DNA of 64,000 nucleotides from Chryseobacterium oleae (GTDB taxonomy: Bacteria > Bacteroidota > Bacteroidia > Flavobacteriales > Weeksellaceae), in the NCBI RefSeq assembly GCF_900115055.1, contig NZ_FOVD01000004.1, forward strand, positions 62,001 through 126,000. Direction: 5' to 3'. A program made the translations under genes and the position numbers. The notes under the pieces are model-generated. The model was not told the DNA's origin. It did not search any database and saw nothing but the letters and a program-made list of their open reading frames with translations. How positions within the stretch are numbered: the first letter of the stretch is position 1; each line of letters starts with the position of its first letter. Of the stretch, positions 1-8,142 are shown one piece after another.

Positions 1-43
1 AATGCTTTCTTATGGAATTGTTGAACTTTTAAACAGTAACTGA
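1..43 (+). CDS. 3' end of an upstream gene (partial)
   Basis: An open frame enters from the left edge and ends at TGA 41-43, two bases before the ATG of the MBOAT gene. Only about 13 codons are visible (from ATG at 2, reading MLSYGIVELLNSN), too few to name a family. The tight spacing suggests it is co-transcribed with the MBOAT and SGNH genes downstream. It may instead be chance open frame. Confidence 0.35.
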   Translation, partial: MLSYGIVELLNSN

Positions 44-45
44 CG

Positions 46-1458
46 ATGCAGTTTACCTCATTAATATTTGTGCTTTTCTTCTCCGTTTTTTTTGCCATGT
101 ATTGGTGGGTTTTAGGGAAGAATCTTAAAGCACAAAATATATTTCTGCTGCTGGCAAGCTATATCTTTTATGCGTATTGGGACTGGAGATTTCTAGCACT
201 GTTGATAGGAAGTTCTGCTATCGTTTATTTTCTGGGCTTAAAAATTGCTGAAAAGGGGCCGAAGACAAAGCTTTGGGTCAACCTCGGCTTAATCTTTTCT
301 ATCGGAACATTGTTATATTTTAAATATTTCAATTTCTTTATTGAATCTTTTACCGACCTGTTTGGAATTAAAAATGATCTGACCTTAAAAATCATTCTCC
401 CGCTTGGGATCAGTTTTTATACGTTCAGAATGATCAGCTATCTGATCGACATCAAGAATAACAAACTGAAAGCTGAGACCGATGCTTTAGCCTTCTTTAA
501 TTATATTTCTTTTTTTCCAAGCATGACTTCCGGACCTATTGATAAAGGTGGATTGTTGCTTCCTCAGCTTAAAAAAGAAAGAGTTTTCACGTTGGAAAAT
601 GGCTCGGATGCGGCAAGACAGATTTTATTCGGGGCCTTTAAAAAATTAGTAGTTTCCAACAGTATTGCTCCTATAACCCAGAATATTTTTGCCAATTACG
701 AACATCTTTCAGGAAGTACCGTTGCTTTCGGGGCTATACTTTTCCTTTTTCAGATGTATGCGGATTTTTCAGGCTATTCGGATATGGCCATAGGTTTTGC
801 TAAACTTTTAGGCTTCAAAACAACCAAGAACTTCGCCTTTCCTCTTTTTGCCCAGAATATCGCTGACTACTGGAGAAAATGGCATATTTCTCTGACCTCA
901 TGGCTTACAGAATATGTTTTTACCCCTTTGGTCATTGCGTTTCGTGATTATGATAAAAAAGGATTGCTGCTCGCTGTATTTCTTAATTTTGTCATCATAG
1001 GTTTCTGGCATGGAGCGAATTGGACATTTATCTGTTATGGCGCACTGCAAGGATTATATTATATTCCTTTGGTCGTTAATAATCAGATTAATAAAAAGAA
1101 AAAATTGTCTAAAAACTTCCCGACATTTAAAGAATTAGGGAATATTTTTTATACTATGGCTTTAGTTTGTTTCGCCTTAATTTTATTTGTGGCTCCAAAT
1201 TTAACTGAAGCTTTTGGGATGTACGGAAAGATCTTCAGCTTATCGCTTTTTTCGATCCCGGAATTTATTAAAATTAAAATTTTAGGTTTAATAGCCATCG
1301 TAGTTTTAATTGACTGGATCAATAAAGATCAGGAACACGGGCTTGATATCAAAAGGCTGAATCCTTTGGCAAGAAGAGCCATGTATGTTTTTCTGATCTT
1401 CCTTATCATGTATTACGGAGTGTTTTCCAACGGTAGCTTTATTTACGAACAGTTTTAA
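46..1458 (+). CDS. MBOAT family membrane O-acyltransferase (AlgI/DltB-like)
   Basis: Integral membrane acyltransferase of 470 residues, close to the usual size of AlgI/DltB proteins, with about 11 hydrophobic segments starting at residue 5. The family signatures are present: a conserved His in WRKWHISL (H280) and the invariant catalytic His in GFWHGANW (H322). Such enzymes move an acyl (usually acetyl) group across the inner membrane and pass it to a partner that modifies an extracytoplasmic polymer. The next gene starts one base after this stop and encodes an SGNH-fold protein, the usual partner. The polymer is not identified. The polysaccharide cluster on the opposite strand makes a surface glycan a reasonable guess, but that is inference. 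Confidence 0.9.
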   Translation: MQFTSLIFVLFFSVFFAMYWWVLGKNLKAQNIFLLLASYIFYAYWDWRFLALLIGSSAIVYFLGLKIAEKGPKTKLWVNLGLIFSIGTLLYFKYFNFFIESFTDLFGIKNDLTLKIILPLGISFYTFRMISYLIDIKNNKLKAETDALAFFNYISFFPSMTSGPIDKGGLLLPQLKKERVFTLENGSDAARQILFGAFKKLVVSNSIAPITQNIFANYEHLSGSTVAFGAILFLFQMYADFSGYSDMAIGFAKLLGFKTTKNFAFPLFAQNIADYWRKWHISLTSWLTEYVFTPLVIAFRDYDKKGLLLAVFLNFVIIGFWHGANWTFICYGALQGLYYIPLVVNNQINKKKKLSKNFPTFKELGNIFYTMALVCFALILFVAPNLTEAFGMYGKIFSLSLFSIPEFIKIKILGLIAIVVLIDWINKDQEHGLDIKRLNPLARRAMYVFLIFLIMYYGVFSNGSFIYEQF

Positions 1459-1459
1459 T

Positions 1460-2383
1460 ATGGGAAAATTTTTATTTAAAATATCATTCTATATCATCGG
1501 GATTATTGCTGTGCTGATGCTTCTGGCTTCTTATGCAGACGGTAATACGGATGACAATTATATGCACTTTGCAGTGGAGAAACCCAAGAATATTATTTTA
1601 GGAGATTCCAGAAGTGTGCAGGGAATTGTACCTGAAGTTTTGAAAAATAAACTGTCCGCTCCCTTTGACAATTTTTCACTGAACATCGCCCAGTCTCCTT
1701 ATGGCGAGATCTATCTCAATGCTTTGAAAAGAAAACTGGATCCGGATACGAAAAACGGAATTTTTATTCTCACCGTAAATCCCTGGAATCTGTCATTGAG
1801 AAATGATGTAAAGAGAAGAGAGGACTATCCTGAGGAGAATTCCCCGTTTAAAAACATGTACTTCTATAACATGTCTCCCAATTATGAATACCTTCTTAAA
1901 AATTTAAATAAAAGCTGGTTCAGAATATACCTTGACAGAGAAGCGGTAGTAAGGTCCAATACATTCCTTCATAAAGACGGATGGATGGAAGTGACTGTTG
2001 ATATGAGTAAAGATTCTGTGAATGCCAGGATAGCCAAGAAAACGGAGGAATATCAACTGATGCTGAATAATTACAATTTGTCTGAGGTACGGATGAAAGC
2101 CCTTAATGAGATCATAGACTATTTGCAGCCTAAAGGAACTGTTTATCTGGTTCGGATTCCTGCTACCAGAAATATTATGAATCTTGAAAACGAAAGATTT
2201 CCTGAATTCAGCGGATTGATGAGAGATCTTTCAAAGAAAAAGAATATTAAATTTTATGACTTTTCCGGACGTTGTGATGATTTTGCTTATACAGACGGAA
2301 ATCATATGTACAAAGAATCCAGCAAGGTACTTACCGCACAGATTGCAGATTCTGTAAAAGCAGACCTGAGAAAATTAAAATAA
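1460..2383 (+). CDS. membrane-anchored SGNH-fold protein, probable acyl-transfer partner of the MBOAT protein
   Basis: Protein of 307 residues with one N-terminal hydrophobic segment (about residues 7-24) that should anchor it with the rest in the periplasm. An SGNH block I is visible as ILGDSRS with Ser50, and a block V as DGNHM with Asp279 and His282, so the Ser-Asp-His triad is plausible. It follows the MBOAT gene by one base, matching the AlgI plus AlgX/AlgJ or DltB plus DltD arrangement in which the SGNH protein finishes acyl transfer to the glycan. Its last 9 bases overlap the end of the convergent glycosyltransferase gene. Full-length similarity to DltD cannot be judged from the sequence alone. 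Confidence 0.75.
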   Translation: MGKFLFKISFYIIGIIAVLMLLASYADGNTDDNYMHFAVEKPKNIILGDSRSVQGIVPEVLKNKLSAPFDNFSLNIAQSPYGEIYLNALKRKLDPDTKNGIFILTVNPWNLSLRNDVKRREDYPEENSPFKNMYFYNMSPNYEYLLKNLNKSWFRIYLDREAVVRSNTFLHKDGWMEVTVDMSKDSVNARIAKKTEEYQLMLNNYNLSEVRMKALNEIIDYLQPKGTVYLVRIPATRNIMNLENERFPEFSGLMRDLSKKKNIKFYDFSGRCDDFAYTDGNHMYKESSKVLTAQIADSVKADLRKLK

Positions 2384-3316
2384 GCGATCTCTGAAATTAA
2401 CGTTATAAAGCCCTGAACGGATACTGGTATAATCTGTCACCAGATACTTCAGAATCATTCCCCATTTATGAAGTACAGACGCATTAGCGATCTGAAAACT
2501 GCGGTGCATTCTGCTGATGTGCTGCTTTACGTTGTCGGGCATCATTTTCTCATCAGCAGCCCAGCTGTCAATTTCTTTCCATAAAAGAACCCTCGTGCTT
2601 GCCGGGTTTATTTTCTTCGAATCTACCACCGTGATCCGGTTGTTTTCATGCACCCCTCTTACAGCTACAGCTTCATCCAGAATTCCAGGATAAAGATCAA
2701 GATAGAAAGAGAGACGGAAAAGAAATTCAGTGTCCTGATGAAGCCTTAAATTGGTTCGGAATAAAATCTCCATTTTTTTCATCATGACTTCCCTGCGGAT
2801 GGTGAGCGCGTCAATGCTGAAAAGCCCAAAGCTTCCCAACATATAGATCTGGCCGGGAAAAACATCTTTTGGACTATGTTTTTTGTAAACGGTAGTCAGC
2901 TTATCTTCAAACAAAGAATAATACTGTTCTTTGGCTTTTTCCGTGTAGTAATGTACTCCAAGAGCACCATAAACCCCTTCTACATCCGGGTTTTTGAAAA
3001 GTTCTTTTTCTGCATCAAAACGGTTGGGAAGAAAATAATCATCGGCATCCAGAAAAGCAATGAAATCTCCTGTTGCTTTTTCTATCCCTAAATTTCTGCT
3101 GGGACCCGCCCCGTGGTTACCTTTGTCCGGATGCTGATAAAGACGAACCCTATCATATTTTTCGGTAAGTTGTATGCATACCTGCAGTGCGTTGTCCGGA
3201 GATTGGTCTTCTACCAGGATCACCTCATGTACTTCATCAAACTGAAGCGCAGATTCCACGGCTTGAGAAACAAATCTTTCAGCATTATAAACAGGTACGA
3301 TTACTGAGATTTTCAT
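2375..3316 (-). CDS. glycosyltransferase family 2 (GT-A fold), tandem paralogue 1
   Basis: Cytoplasmic GT2 enzyme of 313 residues. The nucleotide-sugar site motifs are VPVYNA (7-12), EDQSPD (36-41) and the metal-binding DADD (90-93). It is the last gene of the long minus-strand polysaccharide unit and is one of four close paralogues (others at 3404, 5380 and 6327). Its C-terminus (IRSGLYNVNF) matches that of the 3404 copy best, so those two form one sub-pair. A -7 box on the minus strand about 20 bases upstream may give it its own promoter. Donor and acceptor sugars cannot be predicted. Confidence 0.9.
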   Translation of the reverse strand: MKISVIVPVYNAERFVSQAVESALQFDEVHEVILVEDQSPDNALQVCIQLTEKYDRVRLYQHPDKGNHGAGPSRNLGIEKATGDFIAFLDADDYFLPNRFDAEKELFKNPDVEGVYGALGVHYYTEKAKEQYYSLFEDKLTTVYKKHSPKDVFPGQIYMLGSFGLFSIDALTIRREVMMKKMEILFRTNLRLHQDTEFLFRLSFYLDLYPGILDEAVAVRGVHENNRITVVDSKKINPASTRVLLWKEIDSWAADEKMMPDNVKQHISRMHRSFQIANASVLHKWGMILKYLVTDYTSIRSGLYNVNFRDRLF

Positions 3317-3336
3317 GTTTTTAAAATAAGCAATAG

Positions 3337-3344
3337 CAAATATA
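3337..3344 (-). promoter_or_regulatory. possible internal -7 element
   Basis: The minus strand reads TATATTTG, an exact fit to the Bacteroidota -7 consensus TAnnTTTG, 20 bases upstream of the glycosyltransferase start at 3316. No good TTG -33 element lies at the expected distance, so this is weak support for an internal promoter in the 87-base gap. Confidence 0.35.
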
Positions 3345-3403
3345 GTGAAGTCTGAAATTTTATAGGTGTTTTAATTTCATACTGTTACGGAATTTTTATT
3401 ATG

Positions 3404-4348
3404 TTAAGAAATCAAGGAACGTTTAAAATTGATATTGTAGAGCCCTGACCGGATACTTCTGTAATCGGTGAACAGATATTTTACCACCATTCCCCATTTT
3501 TTCAGCTTGGGAGCTTTGGCTATTTCAAAGCTGCGACGCATTCTTTTGATGTGAAGTTTCGCTTTTTCGGGAATTGTATCTTCTGTCTCAGCCCAATTAT
3601 AGATTTCGTTCCACAACAGTGCTCGAGAGAATGCAGGATTTATGATAAAGGTATCCACTTTGGTGATTCTGTTGTGTTCATGCACCCCTCGCATAGCAAC
3701 GGCTTTATCAATACTTCCCGGATACAGGGCAAGATAGTATGATAAGCGGAAAAGAAACTCAGTGTCTTCGTGAAGTCTTAAATGAGTTTTGAATAAGACC
3801 TCCATTTTTTGCATTAAAGGCTTTCTGCGGAGGGTAAGCGTATCAATGCTGAACAAACCAAAAGTTCCCAGCATATGGATCTGCCCAAAAAAAACATCTT
3901 CAGGACGGTGCTTTTTGTATACAGTGGTAAGCCTGTCTTTAAATATCTTGTAATATTGCTCTTTAGCGTTTTCAGAATAATAATGTACTCCAAGTGCACC
4001 ATATACACCTTCTACTTCAGGATTGTTGAAAAGCTCTTTTTCTGCATCAAAGCGGTTGGGAAGGTAGTAGTCATCAGCATCTAAAAATGCTAAAAAATCC
4101 CCGGTAGCTTGTCTTATCCCTAAATTTCTGCTGCCTGAAGCACCATGATTTCCCTTGTCCGGATGTTGAAAGAGCTTCACTCTTCCATGTTTTTCAGCAA
4201 GTTGCTGACATACCTGCAGAGCATTGTCCGGAGATTGATCCTCGATCAGGATGACTTCATAGACCTCTTCAAACTGAAGTGCTGATTCTACGGCATGAGA
4301 CACAAATTTCTCCGCATTGTATACGGGAATAATTACTGATACTTTCAT
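3404..4348 (-). CDS. glycosyltransferase family 2, tandem paralogue 2
   Basis: GT2 enzyme of 314 residues with the same layout as its neighbours: IPVYNA (7-12), EDQSPD (36-41) and DADD (90-93) for nucleotide and metal binding, followed by a mostly helical C-terminal part. It is closest to the 2375 copy, sharing sequence through the C-terminus (IRSGLYNINF), and less close to the 5380 and 6327 copies. An 87-base gap separates it from the 2375 gene and a 46-base gap separates it from the acyltransferase upstream. It probably adds one sugar to the lipid-linked glycan. The linkage is unknown. Confidence 0.9.
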   Translation of the reverse strand: MKVSVIIPVYNAEKFVSHAVESALQFEEVYEVILIEDQSPDNALQVCQQLAEKHGRVKLFQHPDKGNHGASGSRNLGIRQATGDFLAFLDADDYYLPNRFDAEKELFNNPEVEGVYGALGVHYYSENAKEQYYKIFKDRLTTVYKKHRPEDVFFGQIHMLGTFGLFSIDTLTLRRKPLMQKMEVLFKTHLRLHEDTEFLFRLSYYLALYPGSIDKAVAMRGVHEHNRITKVDTFIINPAFSRALLWNEIYNWAETEDTIPEKAKLHIKRMRRSFEIAKAPKLKKWGMVVKYLFTDYRSIRSGLYNINFKRSLIS

Positions 4349-4394
4349 TTGGAACAGTTAATAATATTTGTGTTTTTAGGAATACTACTTGATG

Positions 4395-5393
4395 CTATGC
4401 TTTTAATTTAAGCTTTAAATAGTAGGTTATTTTTTTCTCTACAAAATAATATAAAAATGCGGCAAGGCCAATGACAATAATCAATTTTAATATAAAATAT
4501 GGGATATTGAGATATCCTTCTACCTTAAATCGTCTGAAAAACAGCTCTACAAAGGGGTGTGAAAGATATAGTGAGTAGGAAATATCACCTAAAAAGATAA
4601 GCAATCTATTCCCCTTGAAATGAAGAGTGTAATCCAACAGTAAAAACGATAACACGAATAAAGATACAACAAATAATACCAATAAACTGTTTGATATCAC
4701 TATAAAATTGAATAAAAATGCTGAAAATAAAAGGATACCCGCCGTACACAATACCTGAGCCCATATTTTACGGATAGAAATTTTATCCAACAAAAGGGCA
4801 AACAGAATACCCACTACAAAATATAGGTTGAGGTGACTGGAAACCATTTTCAGGTAAGCATTTTCGGTTGGGAATAAAAGACCTGCCATATAGGTGGCGA
4901 TGAAAAATACGGAAATAAAAATATATCTTCCTTTTTTGAAGAAGAGTGATAAACCGAATATCAGGTAAAAAAACATTTCGTAATTAAGAGACCAGCCAAG
5001 GTAGAGTACAGGGAACGTATCTTTTTGGGGAAGAAATAAAACGGAATGGATAAGTCTTCTCAGGCCTTCTCCATGGAAATAAAACATCAGAGTTCCTCCA
5101 ATGATCATCCACCCTGCAGAAAGCAGAAAATAAAGAGGTACAATCCTGATGATTCTTCGTTTGTAGAATAACTTGATTTCCTTTGAAGTATGAATACTGA
5201 AATCCTTTTTTAAAGTCGTAAACGCCATGATAAACCCGCTGATCACAAAAAAGACGCTTACCCCAATACTTCCTTTTGCAAACAAAATATTGCCAATAGG
5301 AAGGTCTTTAAAATTGATGTATTCTTTGAAATGAAAACAGCACACCAGAAGAGCAGATATGCCTCTTAATATTTGTAGATTATTGAGCTTCAT
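4395..5393 (-). CDS. acyltransferase family 3 membrane protein (probable O-acetyltransferase)
   Basis: Multi-pass membrane protein of 332 residues with the acyltransferase-3 fold pattern: an N-terminal block with LRGISALLVCCFHF, where the conserved Arg and His sit, then FFVISGFIM near residue 55, and about ten hydrophobic helices. Members of this family O-acetylate sugars of O-antigens and exopolysaccharides using cytoplasmic acetyl-CoA. Its first 14 bases overlap the end of the glycosyltransferase at 5380, so the two are translationally linked. It sits between the two sub-pairs of the tandem GT2 paralogues. It is separate from the MBOAT system at the left edge, so the glycan may be acylated at more than one place. 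Confidence 0.88.
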   Translation of the reverse strand: MKLNNLQILRGISALLVCCFHFKEYINFKDLPIGNILFAKGSIGVSVFFVISGFIMAFTTLKKDFSIHTSKEIKLFYKRRIIRIVPLYFLLSAGWMIIGGTLMFYFHGEGLRRLIHSVLFLPQKDTFPVLYLGWSLNYEMFFYLIFGLSLFFKKGRYIFISVFFIATYMAGLLFPTENAYLKMVSSHLNLYFVVGILFALLLDKISIRKIWAQVLCTAGILLFSAFLFNFIVISNSLLVLFVVSLFVLSFLLLDYTLHFKGNRLLIFLGDISYSLYLSHPFVELFFRRFKVEGYLNIPYFILKLIIVIGLAAFLYYFVEKKITYYLKLKLKA

Positions 5394-6324
5394 GATGAGT
5401 GTAAGTAAATCTGTACTTGGTTTTTAGAATGTTTGGGTCTTTAAAAATAGCAGCAAAAAGGGTTTTCGCTTTGGGAAATCCTTTTTTTACAGAAAGTTCA
5501 AAAGCTTTTTTTTGCAGACTGATATGTTGTTTTACATCCTGATCTAATCTATTCTTTTTGGACCATTGATATAAAGAATTCCAAAAAAAGAACTGTCTCT
5601 GGTTATACTGCGGAGAATATTTTTTGATCTTGGTGATCCTGTTGTCATCATGGATGCCTCTTATGGCGACAGCTTCATCTATAATTCCGGTTTTTAAATA
5701 ACAGTGATACGCCAGTTTGATAATAAAATCGGAATCCTGATGAACCCGTAAATCTTCGTTGAATGTTAGCCTGCTTTTCTCAAGAGCAGATGCTCTTACG
5801 GTAAGGGCGTCCAGCGTAAAAAATGTACCGAATGTTTTTGGAGTCTGTCCCAATAATCCTCTAAAAACCTCAGGACCTTCAGCGGGATAATTGACGGTCA
5901 GCAGATAGGTGTCATTGATATTGGATAGAAATTCTTCCCTTCCTTTATCTGTTAAAAATTCAGTGCCAATGGCGTTGAATACACCTTCTATTTTGGGATT
6001 GTTGAAAAGTTCCCTTTCCGCTTCAAATCTATTGGGAAGAAAATAATCATCGGCATCCAGGAATGCAATGAAATCACTTGTCGATTTTTCAATACCCAGG
6101 TTTCTGCTGGCTCCTGCACCATGATTGTCTTTATCCGGATGCTGGAAAAGTTTTACCCTTTCATATTGCTGAGCAAGTTCCCGGCACACTGAAAGAGCAT
6201 TGTCCGGAGAATGGTCCTCGATCAGGATCACTTCTCTTACTTCCTCCAGCTGCAAGGCGGACTCTACAGCTTTGGAAATATACTTTTCTGCGTTATATAC
6301 AGGAATGATTACTGAGACTTCCAT
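5380..6324 (-). CDS. glycosyltransferase family 2, tandem paralogue 3
   Basis: GT2 enzyme of 314 residues with IPVYNA (7-12), EDHSPD (36-41) and DADD (90-93). The central and C-terminal regions differ from the 2375/3404 pair and match the 6327 copy (shared LTVNYPAEG/STVEYPAEG and ILKTKYRFTY), so it belongs to the second sub-pair. That difference lies in the acceptor-binding half, which suggests the two sub-pairs use different acceptors. The gene overlaps the acyltransferase downstream by 14 bases and lies 2 bases below the 6327 gene. Confidence 0.9.
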   Translation of the reverse strand: MEVSVIIPVYNAEKYISKAVESALQLEEVREVILIEDHSPDNALSVCRELAQQYERVKLFQHPDKDNHGAGASRNLGIEKSTSDFIAFLDADDYFLPNRFEAERELFNNPKIEGVFNAIGTEFLTDKGREEFLSNINDTYLLTVNYPAEGPEVFRGLLGQTPKTFGTFFTLDALTVRASALEKSRLTFNEDLRVHQDSDFIIKLAYHCYLKTGIIDEAVAIRGIHDDNRITKIKKYSPQYNQRQFFFWNSLYQWSKKNRLDQDVKQHISLQKKAFELSVKKGFPKAKTLFAAIFKDPNILKTKYRFTYTHHEAQ

Positions 6325-6326
6325 GA

Positions 6327-7262
6327 TTATCGGTTGTAGTAAGTGAAGCGGTATTTTGTCTTTAGGATATCAGGATTTTTCAATATTTCCAGAAAAATAC
6401 TTCCATATTTGGACAGTCCACTTTTTAAAGACAGATCAAATGATGTATACATTAAATAAATTCTCTTTCTGTATTCGGGAGCGATCTGCTGAGCAACAGC
6501 CCAGTCATTCATAGATTTCCAGAAAAGAAACTGCCTCTGGTTATATTGTGGGGTGTATTTTATAATTTTTGTAATTCTGTTGTCATCATGAATTCCTCTT
6601 ATGGCAATCGCTTTGTCAATAATACCGGTTTTCAGGTGACAATGGTAAGCCAGCCTTATGATCAGCTCAGAATCCTGATGAACACGGAGCGCTTCATTAA
6701 AACGGATATGGTTACGCTTCATAGAATCCCTTCTCACCGTAAGAGAATTCAGGTGAAATGATGTACCGAAAGTTTTAGGGGTTAAGCTTAAAAGTCCCCT
6801 GAACACCTCTTCTCCTTCTGCCGGATATTCGACTGTACTTAAAGACATCTCTTTGAATTTAGACTGAAACTCGTGCTTTCCTTTTTCGGTTAAATATTCT
6901 GTACCGATTGCGCCAAAAACGCCTTCAATTTTTGGATCCTTGAAAAGTTCCTTTTCTGCATCAAATCTGTTAGGAAGATAATAATCATCGGCATCCAGAA
7001 AAGCTATAAATTCGGAGGTTGCATGGTCTATCCCGAGATTTCTTGAGGCACCGGCACCGCGGTTTTCGCCATTCGGATGCTGAAACAGTTTTACCTTGGA
7101 GAATTCCGCAGCTAGTCTTCTGCAGATTTCCAGGGAATCATCGGTAGACTGATCTTCAGCCAGAATAATTTCTTTTACTTCGTCAAACTGTGCCGCAGAA
7201 CAAACTGCTTTTTCAAGAAAATCAGCGGCATTGTAAACGGGTATGATAACAGATATTGTCAT
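6327..7262 (-). CDS. glycosyltransferase family 2, tandem paralogue 4
   Basis: GT2 enzyme of 311 residues with IPVYNA (7-12), EDQSTD (36-41) and DADD (90-93). It pairs with the 5380 copy by its C-terminal half. It starts 2 bases below the end of the FkbM methyltransferase gene and is clearly in the same transcription unit. It is the most diverged of the four tandem copies near the N-terminus (AADFLEKAV in place of AEKFVSHAV). Its substrate is unknown. Confidence 0.9.
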   Translation of the reverse strand: MTISVIIPVYNAADFLEKAVCSAAQFDEVKEIILAEDQSTDDSLEICRRLAAEFSKVKLFQHPNGENRGAGASRNLGIDHATSEFIAFLDADDYYLPNRFDAEKELFKDPKIEGVFGAIGTEYLTEKGKHEFQSKFKEMSLSTVEYPAEGEEVFRGLLSLTPKTFGTSFHLNSLTVRRDSMKRNHIRFNEALRVHQDSELIIRLAYHCHLKTGIIDKAIAIRGIHDDNRITKIIKYTPQYNQRQFLFWKSMNDWAVAQQIAPEYRKRIYLMYTSFDLSLKSGLSKYGSIFLEILKNPDILKTKYRFTYYNR

Positions 7263-7264
7263 TG

Positions 7265-8083
7265 TTACATTGGTGTAATTATCAGATTATCATTAACAAA
7301 AAGCTCAGGTTCTATGTTGTGGAACTCTTTATTAAGAACTCTGCTATATACTTTAAAATCATGATCAAAGAAGAACTGTAATAGATCACGCGAAGAATGC
7401 TCTCCCTGCTCATCAATTGCAGACGGACAAAATTCCATGAAGAAGACAGGTCTGTTTTTTAAGAAAATATCTTTATTACCCAGTATAACGATAGCTTCAT
7501 ATCCTTCAACATCCATTTTTACAACGTCAAATTTTGCATCATTGATCATTTTTTCCAAAGGCTCAATCTGAACATTGATTATTTTCTGCCCCGGATTTTT
7601 CGTCGCGATAAATGAACTCATTCCCGCGTGCCCTGCTACATAATTAAACGATTTTACTTCTGAAGAATTACCTACAGCGCTGTTAAAAAGCTTAATATTC
7701 TGGAAATTGTTTTGCTTGATACTTTCGTTAAATTCATAATAAACATCAGGAATGGGCTCAAATGCATAAATCTGTTTGCAATAAGGCGAGAGAAGTAAGC
7801 TATGCTGTCCGATATTTGCCCCGATGTCTAATAAAACTTTGTCTTTGGTAAGAGCAGATCTGATATCATCAATAATATGTTTTTCATAAATTCCGTTTTT
7901 AAAAATATAGAAATCAACATATCCGAATTTTTTATTGAGATAGATTTTCGTCTTTCTGTTATTATAATTAATAGTGAAAAGCTTACGATTATCAAGATAG
8001 GAAATGTTTAACTTTCTTTTGATGAAACTTGGGAGTCCTTCCTGAAACAAAATACTTTGAATGGATTTTAAATAGTTAGGCAT
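7265..8083 (-). CDS. FkbM family SAM-dependent methyltransferase
   Basis: Protein of 272 residues with a class I methyltransferase core. Motif I is LLDIGANIG (84-92), followed by the acidic ribose-binding residue in AFEP (E109), and FDVVKMDVEGYE further on is the usual FkbM motif. In polysaccharide clusters FkbM enzymes O-methylate sugars or related groups. It lies 2 bases above the 6327 glycosyltransferase and 59 bases below asnB, so it is part of the operon. The methyl acceptor cannot be named. Confidence 0.87.
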   Translation of the reverse strand: MPNYLKSIQSILFQEGLPSFIKRKLNISYLDNRKLFTINYNNRKTKIYLNKKFGYVDFYIFKNGIYEKHIIDDIRSALTKDKVLLDIGANIGQHSLLLSPYCKQIYAFEPIPDVYYEFNESIKQNNFQNIKLFNSAVGNSSEVKSFNYVAGHAGMSSFIATKNPGQKIINVQIEPLEKMINDAKFDVVKMDVEGYEAIVILGNKDIFLKNRPVFFMEFCPSAIDEQGEHSSRDLLQFFFDHDFKVYSRVLNKEFHNIEPELFVNDNLIITPM

Positions 8084-8142
8084 ATAAATAGTTTTTATGA
8101 TTTGTGTTTATCTTTCAGTAAAAGTAAGGGAATAATTGTATA

